From NCBI RefSeq assembly GCF_001577835.2, contig NC_029543.1, positions 186,001-250,000 of the forward strand: a stretch of DNA of 64,000 nucleotides, in the 5' to 3' direction. How positions within the stretch are numbered: position 1 is the stretch's first letter; every line of letters begins with the position of its first letter. Of the stretch, positions 37,539-48,600 are shown piece after piece. A program made the translations under genes and the position numbers. This DNA is from Coturnix japonica. Taxonomy: Eukaryota > Chordata > Aves > Galliformes > Phasianidae. The notes under the pieces are model-generated. The model did not search any database, was not told the origin of the DNA, and saw only the letters and a program-made list of their open reading frames with translations.

Positions 37539-37709
37539 TGCTGCCGCGGCTCCGTCCCCGCCGGTCCCGACCTGCAGCAGCTCCTGCGCGTTGGCCACGG
37601 CGATCTGCACCTTCACCTGCTCCATGATGAGCCCCGGGTCCAACTTGCCTCCCCCGCCGGCACCGGAGCCGAAATCGGAACCGAAGTCGGAGCCGAAGCC
37701 GCCCTCCAT
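37215..37709 (-). CDS. TIMM13: Mitochondrial import inner membrane translocase subunit Tim13
   Basis: Small TIM chaperone of the intermembrane space that partners Tim8 to escort hydrophobic precursors to TIM22 and the SAM complex. Three exons: 37709-37572, 37459-37391 and 37313-37215. They give 101 residues (95 in human). The twin CX3C motif is CFRKC (Cys52, Cys56) and CIAMC (Cys71, Cys75), spaced by 14 residues as required for the two disulphides. The N-terminus has a duplicated SDFG unit ([12 protein letters not shown]) and extra glycines, which accounts for most of the length difference. Intron 1 contains a 33-base C homopolymer (G on the coding strand). Convergent with TMPRSS9; the promoter faces the LMNB2 3' end. 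Confidence 0.97.
37505..37537. repeat. Poly-C / poly-G homopolymer in TIMM13 intron 1
   Basis: An uninterrupted run of about 33 C on the plus strand inside the 112-base intron 1 of TIMM13. The RNA would carry poly-G, a strong quadruplex former. The length in the assembly may be inaccurate. Confidence 0.9.
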
Positions 37710-37753
37710 GGCTCGCGGTCCCGGCGGGGCGGCAGCGCAATGGCGGCCCAAGA

Positions 37754-37765
37754 ACTACGGCTCCC
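37754..37765 (+). promoter_or_regulatory. ZNF143/THAP11-type promoter motif at TIMM13
   Basis: ACTACGGCTCCC fits the SBS-type consensus ACTACnnnTCCC found close to vertebrate housekeeping start sites. It lies 45 bases upstream of the TIMM13 start codon. Confidence 0.5.
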
Positions 37766-37780
37766 GGCGCCCCGCGTGGC

Positions 37781-37876
37781 CCGGAACGGAACAGAACGGA
37801 ACGGAACAGATCGGACCGGAACAGACCGGAACAGAACGGAACGGAACAGAACGGACAGGAACGGACCGGAACAGCG
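37781..37876. repeat. GGAAC-type tandem array upstream of TIMM13
   Basis: A run of GGAACGGAACAGAACGGAAC-like units of 5 and 10-11 bases with GGACCGGAACAGACC variants. Each unit has a GGAA core, so it is also a dense array of potential ETS-factor cores. It lies 72-167 bases upstream of the TIMM13 start codon. Confidence 0.85.
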
Positions 37877-38172
37877 GCCGTGCGCGTCCCCGCGGCGGCA
37901 GCGCGGAGCTGAGCTGGGCGGCACCGCGTGGCCGCGGGTCGCAGCTCGCGGTGCTCGGTGTGAGCAGCGCCCAGCAGCGCCCGGGGCTCAGTCTCAGTCC
38001 TGCTCCCATCGCTGACAACAGCCCGGCCGCCATTTGTCCCCTCGGGCACCTGGACGCAGTGCTGGCTCCCATTCAGCCCATGTCCATCACTGTCCATCAG
38101 CACAAGGCCCCTTTCCAGCCCCCCCTCCCTCATCATTGATCAGACAAAAGGAAACCAATAAAATGCAAAACA

Positions 38173-38178
38173 TTTATT
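38173..38178 (-). promoter_or_regulatory. Polyadenylation signal, LMNB2 (candidate)
   Basis: Minus-strand AATAAA, the last before sequence composition changes to the GC-rich TIMM13 promoter. About 460 bases separate it from the TIMM13 start codon. Confidence 0.5.
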
Positions 38179-41100
38179 TGAGTGTGTTGTACAAAAAGTT
38201 TCCAGTCTTAAAATGTATATTACAAATCATTGTAAAAGACACGACGTTTGGCATGCATATCCTAAAGAGAAAGAAAGAAAATAATCCCACAACGATGTGA
38301 AATGGTAACGCCCAGAGCACGATGCAGCACCATGAGCTGCATGGAACGCTCCCATCATATTCACACACTGCATCACTATTCCTGCCATTAAATAGAATGA
38401 GCGTTTTGAACTGCGTGGGGATGCAGAACCAAACCCACAACTGGATCACGAGGCATCACCGTCATTGTTATGAACAGGGTTGAACAGCCCGCCCAGCTGT
38501 ACAGCATTGTGGCCTGACCTTGCTTTGAGATGGGTTATTGCTCATGGTTTTAGTGTGATGAACGTGGGCAGCTGATGCACAGCAGCATTTACCTTACAAA
38601 GGATCATCGCTTTGATAACAATAAACAGGGAAACGTGGGTCCATCCGCCACCCCCTGCACTGAGCGTCCAGTTACTGAGCGTCACCTGCTGCTCGTGTGG
38701 TTCTGAATGGAGCCATTTGCCCCATTCACGCTGTAGCCGTTAGCATTTCAAGGAAGGCATTACGCTTACAAATGATAATTGCATGTAAATATGATTTGTA
38801 TAAAAAAAACAAACACTTAAATTATTTAAAGTGGTTTAAAGCTAAGCACATTGAAGGGCAATTCAAAATTCTGTTTCCCAGGCCATGTCAGACATTGGAC
38901 AAACGGCCACCTCCCATTTGTCAGCTCCAACAGGAATCCAATAATGCAATCACGGTCCCACCTTCCACTCACTGGGTTACAACAAAGCTCCACCCCCTGC
39001 GTGCACAGGGCTCGTGGTTTGGACCCAACAGTGGCAATGAAATCCAGAATGGAACACGGATTCACAGAGATTGTAAAAAGAAAATAGAGAATGAATGGCT
39101 TAAGGAAGGGAGAGAAGTGCCTCGAGTGCTCACAACACACAGTGTTGGCACACAGCATTGGATCTTCTTAGTGCACAAAAGAAAAAGGTTCTCACACGTT
39201 CTGGGGGGCAGAGAGGATTTCTAGGTGCCTCTTCAAGCACCCCCTGCTCAGGCTGCAGCTAAAGGGATTCACACAGGATTACAAAGAAAAAGGGTGCATA
39301 AAAAACACTGCAATCCCTGAACTGAACATGAGGTGTCCTGTTGCTCGAGGATAAACGTGCTCATGAAGGGAATCTCCTTTCACAGTATGTTCTGCTTCAC
39401 GCTGCAATACGGCTTCGGTGACAAACGAGAGCTGCAGACCAGCTGGTCTGGCTTTCCCATTACAGCCCATGGGAAGCAGATGTTTGTTTTCTTCCTGAGA
39501 CTATTGATTCCTGCTCCAAACACAAGCAGTGGCAGCGAGCACCTATCTAAGGGCAGAAGGGTGCTGAGGGTGAGTGTATCAGCTGCTGGTTGTCAGGGCC
39601 TGAAGCAGCCCATGCACACAGACCGTGAGCTAAAGGTGTGCAGCAGCAAAGGAACCACAGCTGCTCCATTGCTTGGAGCAAATCACTGTAACAATAATGA
39701 AGCAACAAAGACAGAAGTGTGGGGAAAGCATAAAGGCCAGAGGCACCGCAGAGCCCCATGGTGCCCATCGACACTGTTAAAAGATCAGCTGAACTATTTT
39801 CCTGACTATCCTCCAAACCCTGAGAGCTGGTTCACCTGCTCAGAAAGGAGACACTGGATTTTATGTGAACAGAACATTCCAATTATCCTGAAAATTAATT
39901 GAAAATCCTTGATAAAGAGGAAAAAGCAGCAGCGATGCTTTTTGGTTCAGGAAAGCAAAAAGAAACCTCCCAGTGCAGAGCACCAACTTAAAGTTATGCC
40001 GAAACTCAGCAATAAAAGGAAGGAACTTTGCCTGAAGAAAACAGACACACAAAGAAAACAAGTGGAATACAGTAGTTTGTGTGTGCCCTGTAGTTCACAG
40101 TGAGGAATTACTCTCCTTTTAGAAAGCACTATGAATCAGCAGCACTCAGCCCTGCCGAATTCAGCTTCTCCCACATCACTGCTTCCTGTGAGCACCTCTA
40201 CATGTGAAACAAGAAAAGAAAGTGTTTCCAGACTTACAGGAAACAGCTCCAAATCCAAGGAGAAATTCTGCACGCTGTCACTGAGGGGTGTAAGATAAAA
40301 CACCGCTCCATAAGGCTGAGAGGTGACACGTCTCCCATACAGTAGCTGTTCAGAAATCAGTGGCTCAGGTAGCAAGAGGCTCCCCTCAGTCAAGCTGCCT
40401 TTCAGCCCATCCTTCACAGGAAAAAACATAAAAATCACAAGGAAAAAAATACAAAGCACATTCATTTCTTCAGTATAAGATCACAGAGCAACCATATTTA
40501 CAGGAAAATCCTCAAGGACAATAAGCAGATGGAGAACTGGCCAATGTGAAACAGAAATAAATACAGGGAAGAACTGCAAAAAGCTCTCAAACATTGTGTG
40601 AGTGTGGTATAGAAGCTGTGGGTCAGAGGGAAATGCTGCCCAGTGGTTGGAAGGTGCATTGAAAATACTTCTACGCTGATTGCATCCATTTGTATAACAA
40701 CGAATTTAGAAAAGGCAATTAACAGTATGTCTGAGAAACATAATTTCATTAGATACACTTTACAGAGAGAGACATGATTTACTACATATTTCACCTTCTA
40801 CCCAAGCAGAGTGGGAAAATTACACTTGAAAAATGGCCAACGATGCTCCTGGAGTGACCCCGTCAGCCCAAACAGCCAAATCTTCCACCTGCTGTTTGTA
40901 ACGCGCCGCCTGCTCAACTCGTACAAACATCAGAGTTATGCACATTAACTTCAGTCATTAAATCATCCCACCCAAAGAGAAAAGTAGCATCTTCAATTTA
41001 GTTTTAGATGGCAAAAAATACACACCTAAGCTTAGAAATCTCACTTCTGTTCCCACCCTGCTTGCACTGCATAGCCATCAGTCAAAGCCACTAAAATGAC

Positions 41101-42679
41101 CTCCTAGGTTACATCTGTCAGTCATAATATTGTTCAGAGAACACAATGTCCAAAAGCCACCGAAAACATCCAAACCTCGCTGCTTGTTTGATGAGTCTCA
41201 ACTACTTGAATGACAGGGTCAGAGCTCAAGAGTGCAGGTAACAACAGCATTCTGTGCTGTTATCAAACAGCATCCAAACTAAAAGCTAGTGGAAGAACTA
41301 TTTGCTTGACAGTAGCCAATGCATCAATGCATTCTTTGCAGCAGTCAAGTATTCCTCCTAGTGCTTGAAGATGTGCTGCCATCTGAATGCTGACCTTAGG
41401 AGAGTCACAGCTACCTCCACAGAAGTGCAGCAGAAGTAACCTTAAGCCAAAGGGACACTGTCAGATACAAACCATTCCTTATAGAAACAAGGATGACTCT
41501 CTGTTACTCTGAGGATCTGAACACTGCAAAGCAATGCTTCTGTCCACATCAACAGCAGTTCCTTGTAACTCTCAAAAACGTCACTCAGCTGTTTCTGTAC
41601 TACTCTGCAGATGCTGCTCAACGTGTTCTGACAATGCCCCTCTGAACCCAAGACATGGGTATGGACAAGCTGCATCTAGGTCTGATGAAACAAAACGAAA
41701 CAAAAATCAACATTTACGCAGGATAATCCTTAGAACCCCAAAAATTCATCAATGCCAGAAGTAAAAATATTTTCAACATTAAAATCTTAGTCATTCTGTT
41801 CAATGCTGAATATGTCAGAATCATTAAATCATGATGCTTAACATCATAAATACTATACATCACAACTTGCATTCACAATTTAACAAGATCTCATTTGTTA
41901 CAATGTCAAAATCCTTTGATAACATAATGATTGGAAGTTTGTTTTTGACACTCCCATATGTTTTCAGACAGCAGAAGCCATCGCTCTCCGTCTTCTGAAA
42001 TGACACGGAGCCACAGCACTGACAGGATTCAGATGATCGTATCATCAGGCTGTCAGTCCTGGAGTAGGACAGAAATCCACAGTCCTGAGCCAAGAGCCGG
42101 CTAAAAGGCAGCTACCCTTTATTACTTCCACTGGTGGAGAAGCACTTCTAATGAATCTGGGGGTAGTTTATCTGAGCTGGGCACCCACAAGATCCTGTCA
42201 TTTCTTAAAGGATAAAGAAACATGATCACCAATCTCTCCCAAGGCCCTGCAGGTGAACATCCCTTCCTAAACTTAGCTGTGTTTAAGTTATCCTGCTTAT
42301 ATACGCACAAAGTGCAGGTTTACCATACACTCAAGGAGTCTCATCCCACTGTAGCTAAGAATTTCTGCTGTTGGTTTGTGCATAAGACTTTAAACTCTGT
42401 ATAGGGAAAAAAATTATTCCAATACAGTGTTTCAACAAAGAGAGAAAAATTAAGAAATCTATTAAAAATTCTGGCAGTTTTGTTCAGTAAAGGTTTTTTT
42501 TTTTTTTTAGATTTTTTTTATATAAAAATGTACCAAGGAGCAACCATCAAAGAAATCAGATGATACGTATAAAAATAGTTTTCAGTGGCTCTGGAGGAAA
42601 AAAAAAATAGCAAAAATAAAAGGAAATAAATGGAAAAAAGTAGCAAGTAATAAGTTTCTTTTTTTTTTTTCTCCACTCT
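38173..42679 (-). other. LMNB2 long 3'UTR (inferred)
   Basis: About 4.5 kb from the LMNB2 stop to a minus-strand AATAAA at 38173-38178. It is AT-rich and has no splice-supported exon on either strand. Poly-T runs occur near 42490-42510. I infer a long lamin B2 3'UTR; shorter isoforms are possible. Confidence 0.55.
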
Positions 42680-45600
42680 TCACATCACTGAGCATCCTCG
42701 AGAAGTTGTTCTGGGATCACCCTAAAATCAGAAAGAAGAGCATTAGCGACTTTCTTACCAGCTCTTGGTACTGTAACACGAGATTCTGGTTATCCCTGTT
42801 GCTAACAGCAGCTCCTTCCTAGACCAGCTGTATTCAGGGAGCACCGCAGCTACAGATGAAGCACATTACATGTCATTCTGTGCATAGGATTAAGACGCTG
42901 AAACTTTGGCTGCTGTGGTCTTCTGTGAAGATACCTTTTTCTTTTTCAGAGAAAGCAATGCTGGAGTGGGGAATAGCAGCCCAGTGATTACAGGCTGCTA
43001 AAACTCATCTGCTCATTGCTGCACAGCTGCAAGCTGTTCTGGCATCACCTTCTGCAAGCACCCATTGGAAAATGGACCAAGAAACTCAGAACTAGCAAAA
43101 ACTAAAGGGAAGCTCATTATCTCCTGGCTGATGATTCAAACCAGCCAAAAACAAATTAAAAATGTGGTCTACATCTTATTACCTGTTGGTTGAAAAGATC
43201 CTCCTCTCCAAAGTCGGCTTCATCCTCTTCCTCTTCGTTCTCCCGCACAACGACTGATTTAGTAACAGTCCTCACTGCAACCTCCTATACAAAAGGAAAG
43301 AGAAGATGATTGATGGTCTATATGTGTCACTGAGTTTTTGCTGTATCATCAATATAGCAATCCCATTAATGTTTGGAGGGTATCAATTTGCCCAACAGCT
43401 TTCTGTTGGTACAAATGACCCTCCTACCTTGTCCTGTGCTGCTGTTCCTGCACAAAGTGCTTTCACAGAATTGCCACCAAGAAAGGCAGCATGAAAATGG
43501 ACACAACTGTGGCTGGTTCACCTTCCTATTTCTACTGGACCACTGCAATAATGGCACATTTATGTTATAGGTAACAGCCAAAGCCTGATTCCCTCTAGCA
43601 TAAACAGTGATAGTTTAAAAAAAAAAAAAAAAAAAGGAAAAATCATCTGTGGACAGATGTAGGACAGTGCAGAACACATAGGAACCAAATGGAAACGTCT
43701 GCTGTACTTCCAGCACTGAAAAGACAGCTCTTCCTACCTCTCCATCAGAGTTCACGAGGTATGTGCGGATATTTCCTCCAGTGCCCCAGCTGCCTTGATT
43801 CTTCCACACGAGAACAGAAGGGGGGCTGTGAGATACACCTGCATCTGCACCCCAGATCTAGTGAGAAAGACATTCAGTAATCAGCTATTTGTGCAGGTTT
43901 CACTTTAAATATCCCAAACTTTCTAATTCTCCCACTTCTCTCTCTGTATTACTTTTGCTTCCAAATCCCAGTGGTAGATTTACTCTGCATTTATTTACAT
44001 CAGTGCTCATGGGAAGACATTACTCTCAGTCTGCAACAAAAATCATCACTAGCCAAGGCAAGAGGAAAGAAATCAAACACTGCAGTCATAAATTCTCCTA
44101 TCCTATTCCCCTAAAACAAGATCCACAAGTCTAAAAGTTACACACCTGATCAGGCCACACCAAATGTCAGATCTACAGCTGCCACAACATCAACATAAGT
44201 ACGTTGCTGACACATGAAATATGACTTACTGTTACAGTCTGCCCAGCCCTGAGGACATACTTCGGAGTAAATTTGTAAGCAATTTCTTCTCCATCTCCAA
44301 TTTGTCTTTTCAGCCTCCAGTTACCCAAAGACTGATCCTAATGAGGAGAGTTGTAAAGTTATTTAGTTAGGGTGAGGAAACAGGCATCAAACCTCTTGCT
44401 AGGTCTCTTTATTACATTTATTTATGTATATGTGATTAGACATTCAGGACTATGATCTCATTCTGCAACAAACATCATACCTGTAGCTAGCACCACGCAA
44501 TGTTCACCTTTCAAATGCCATTTAACTTTTGCAGGATGGCACACCTGGAAAGATGCTATCTCTCTCAAGTTACTTGCGCTTAACAGACAGTGCTACATCT
44601 CAATTTAGCTCCTCCTCCTTATGCAGGAGCTCTGCTGACACTCACCGTCTCCGAGTTGTTCTTCAGTTGAACGTATTTGCCCTCCAGGTCTATCTCCTCA
44701 ATGCTGATACTTCCTGTAGCTGAAGCTTGCTGGGACATTTGGAAGCTACTGCTGCTACTGCTGCCACTGATACTTCCAGTGCCAATTCCACTCGTTCCAC
44801 TGCCTGAGAGCTCCTCTGCTTCAATCCGTCGTCTCTTGCCTCGGGAAGAGCGGACAAGTGAACTACTGCTACTGCTGCTGCTGGAGGTAGCCCGAGAGAC
44901 AGTGACACGGGACGAGGGGCTCGGAGAGAGCTTCAACCTGAAAACAATCAAGTACTTTAATCAAGTGGAAGAAAATTAAATTTTTTCTAGCTCATACACA
45001 GACCGACACACTAAGCAACAACAGTATAAAACACTTGGTAACTAGACTTGATTCACACTGTCTGTCAAATGGGACTGCATATAAAGGAACAGATCTAAGA
45101 TACCTAATAATAATGGTACAAAAAATAAGTATAAGAAATTAAAATAACATTAGTTCTAAGAAAATCATTTGGAGCTCATGCTTACCTCTCCTCCTCTCCT
45201 TCCAGCAGCTTCCGGTAAGCACTGATTTCCATATCTAGTGCTAATTTCACATCAAGCAGTTCCTGGTATTCTGTAAGCTGCAGCTGCATCTGGTCCCTCA
45301 TTTCTGTCATCTCCCTCTCCTTGGCATCAAGCATCTTCCTAAATTTATCCCGTTCACCAGCCATCGTTTCCTCCAACTCACGAATGCGATCTTCTGCTGC
45401 ACTAGCCTATGGACAACAGAAAATCCAGTCGGCATCCATGTGGATGCAATACAGAAATCACCTCCATCCCACCAGAATCACAGAATGGCTTGGGATGGAA
45501 GGGCTCCTAAAGACCATCCAGTTCAACTCCCTGCCATGGTTTGGTTGACCACAATGCTCTGGCTGCGACCACCTTTATCCACTGAATAGTCAGTCCAACC

Positions 45601-48600
45601 TTCAAATCCACAGCTCTACAACTCAAAGAGATAAGGATGTGGTGCAGGACACCAGGGAGAAGACATCTGTTGGTCTTTCCTAATCAATTGATGTTATCAC
45701 TCCTTCAACAACCACTTATCTCCGAAAAATTAAGAAAACAAGAGGATAAAAATTTGAATACAGTGCTTTATATTAGAAATGAGAGCAAATTCGGTGCCTT
45801 TTACCTGCTTCTGAAGGCCAGAAAGTTGGTAGCTGAGAGATTCTATTCTCACGCGAGCCTCCTTCAATTCCTCCCGAGCTGCACCAGCAGCTTTGTCATT
45901 TTGGTCAGAGGCCAGGATGGCATTCTCCAACTGGAAGACAAATTTTACACAAGTCACTTGCATTGAATTAGACATCTCGTAATGTTCTACCTCCCTGCCT
46001 GGCCATCTTGTCTACCAGAAGGGCAGTACAGCAGTTACCTTAGCCTGATAGGTCTGCTCTAGCTCCAGTTTGTACAGCTTGACTTGCTCATCATGCTGAT
46101 TTCGCAGATCCTCCAGGGCCTGAGCCATTTTATTCTCATACTCCTGCTGGCGACTAGTGTCCACTTCAACCAGACGATGCTCATGTCGTTTTCTTGTCTC
46201 TCTTATCTCCTACACAGAAAAAAAAAAAAAAAAAAAAAAGGACAAAGTCCTACAGTGAGGCAAACAGTACAAGCAATTTAATTTAGATAAGTATTAATTA
46301 TTTCAGTACTGATTAATTTAGTATTTATGAACTGAATTCTTTTTCTGGTGAATGATGAGATCTCTGTGCCTGTAACACTGGACCTAAACTACTGAAGTGA
46401 TATTTACTCATGTACTTATTCATGCTAAGCCCTGCAGAGACCTGTCCAGGCCTGAATGTGTGGTGTGAGAAATAATTCATTTCTGCCTTCAGGGTAAGGC
46501 AAATACAGGAGATGACTAGGTTGGTAATACCTCCTCAAACACATTCTTCCTGAAATCCAGATCCTCCTGCAAGCTCTGGCACCGATTCTCCAGGTCCACA
46601 CGCATAAGGGTCTCCTTCTCCAACTGCTTCTTAGCCACTGCATGACCATCTTCAGCCTGGTAGAGAATTGTAAAAATAAAGATTTAATTTTAACTGGATC
46701 CCTTTTTTCCATCCACAAGCCCTTCACAACCTTCAATTGACATCTTCGGATCAATAACACACAACAGTAAGTCTCATCTCAAGCTATTACAAAAGAAAAG
46801 AAAAAAAAAAAATAAAGGAAAAAGCACGTGTGAGCGTGTATGAATACTTAAAGCTTTGATTCTATCCCACCTATATAAAACATGGGAAAGATTAAGCAGA
46901 AGGGAGCTGAAGCAACAATGTTCAGACAAACTAACAGCAAAAAATCCCAACACATTTCACAAGCAGTAACATTTGTTGTGCTAAAGCAAGGAAGCATTTG
47001 CTGCAATACCTTAGCAAGTTGGGCACGCAGATCAGCCACCTCTTCCTCCAGACTCCGTTTCTCATTCAGAACAGTATTGAGCTCTGCCTCACTTCTATGG
47101 AAGAGTACTTCAAGATCCTTAATGCGACCTTGAGCAACAGACAAATCTGCATCTTTCTTTTTGTAGCTGAAACAAACAAGAGTTACCTACATTTACACAT
47201 CAGTGCACACACATCTGGATATTACCTTGATTACAGTTACAGATGTTTTGGTACTATACAATCATTGTACAGTAGGTGGCTCCACAGTAATCTGCAACTA
47301 CAGCTATTATTATACAGAATTCCCCTCTGACAAGCCTGTGTCACTTCCTTAAGACACCCACTAAGGCATTTTAAGAGGCATCAGCAGTGTCATTCACACT
47401 GCAGATTACCAATTTATCATTTAAAGAAAAAAGCCCATAATACACCACGGAAGATTTTCCTTTACCTTTTATTGAACTCCTCAAGTTCAGCCCTCAGTTT
47501 TCCTATTTCGATCTGTAACCTCGCCCTCTCTTTGGCTGTTTCATCCAGAACTCTTCGAGCATCAGCCAGCTCAGACTCATAGAGATTCTTGATGCCACTG
47601 ACCTAAAGGTGAAAAAAAGTGTTCAGATGTGAAAACATTCCAAAGTCTATGCATCAGCAAACTGAGTTTTGCAGATTTCACTCAGCTTTCTTTGGAAAAA
47701 CACATATAACATGACTTCTGTTGTGAAGTGCATTAAATGTTGTCCATTTTCAATTAATATGCACCTATGTTCACACATGCTGTGATCTACTGTGACTCAG
47801 TCCCAAAGACAAAACTGAAGATCTATTCCCAAGAGAACACAGAACATGTTTGAAATGTGTGCGTCTTCCAAAGAGACGGACTGCAGCAGGGCAGCACACC
47901 CTGCACACAGACCTTGAACTATTCACCCCCATTCCCAAGACCATCGCTTAGGGCAATTCTTTTAAGCAACAATGTCATTTAAAAACAAACCAGGACAAAC
48001 ATTTTCTGGAATACAAATGGAAGCCTCGTTCAATTCTGCTGATCCTGTACTATAAAGCAAAAGAAGAACCTGAAATGAGACAAGATACAGAGACCTTCAG
48101 AGACATTCTTCTGCTCTGGTTCTCTGCTGCAGATGATAAGGATCTGCAGAACCTCACCCCGTCCCAGCTCAGAAAGAAAGATAACCAACCATTCAGACTG
48201 CAACAAGGCACCTCAAAGCCTTCAACACAGGAATGTTTTTTAGAACACAGGACCATTTGAAGTGTGTATCAAGAGAGATAAAAATTGAAGGTAGGGTTGG
48301 CAGTATTACTTCTATCAAAGGATATCAGAACAGCTACTATTGATGTAAATTCAGAAACAGAGCAATCGTGGTGTGGGAAGAGCGAAAAGCAGAATATAAC
48401 AACTTTAGGAAGAGAAATTTCATAACAAAGCATCAACTGTAGACACAAGGCAACTGTGCTGTTCCTATGAGTGCCTATTCCAACAGTACCAACAACAGAC
48501 TCAACCATCTGGTCTTCAGAAAGATGGATAAACGGCAGTCAGAAAATAAATTAAGTTCCTGATAGAGTATATTTGCTGAAAACTTCTCAAATGAACTTTA

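Noticed and set aside
37085-38139. Several long open frames of over 180 codons on both strands around TIMM13
   Set aside because: They are caused by high GC, the poly-C tract and the GGAAC repeat, which suppress stop codons. The real gene is the three-exon TIMM13.
40136-40465. 109-codon minus-strand open frame with a hydrophobic start
   Set aside because: Lies in the inferred LMNB2 3'UTR with no splice or promoter support.
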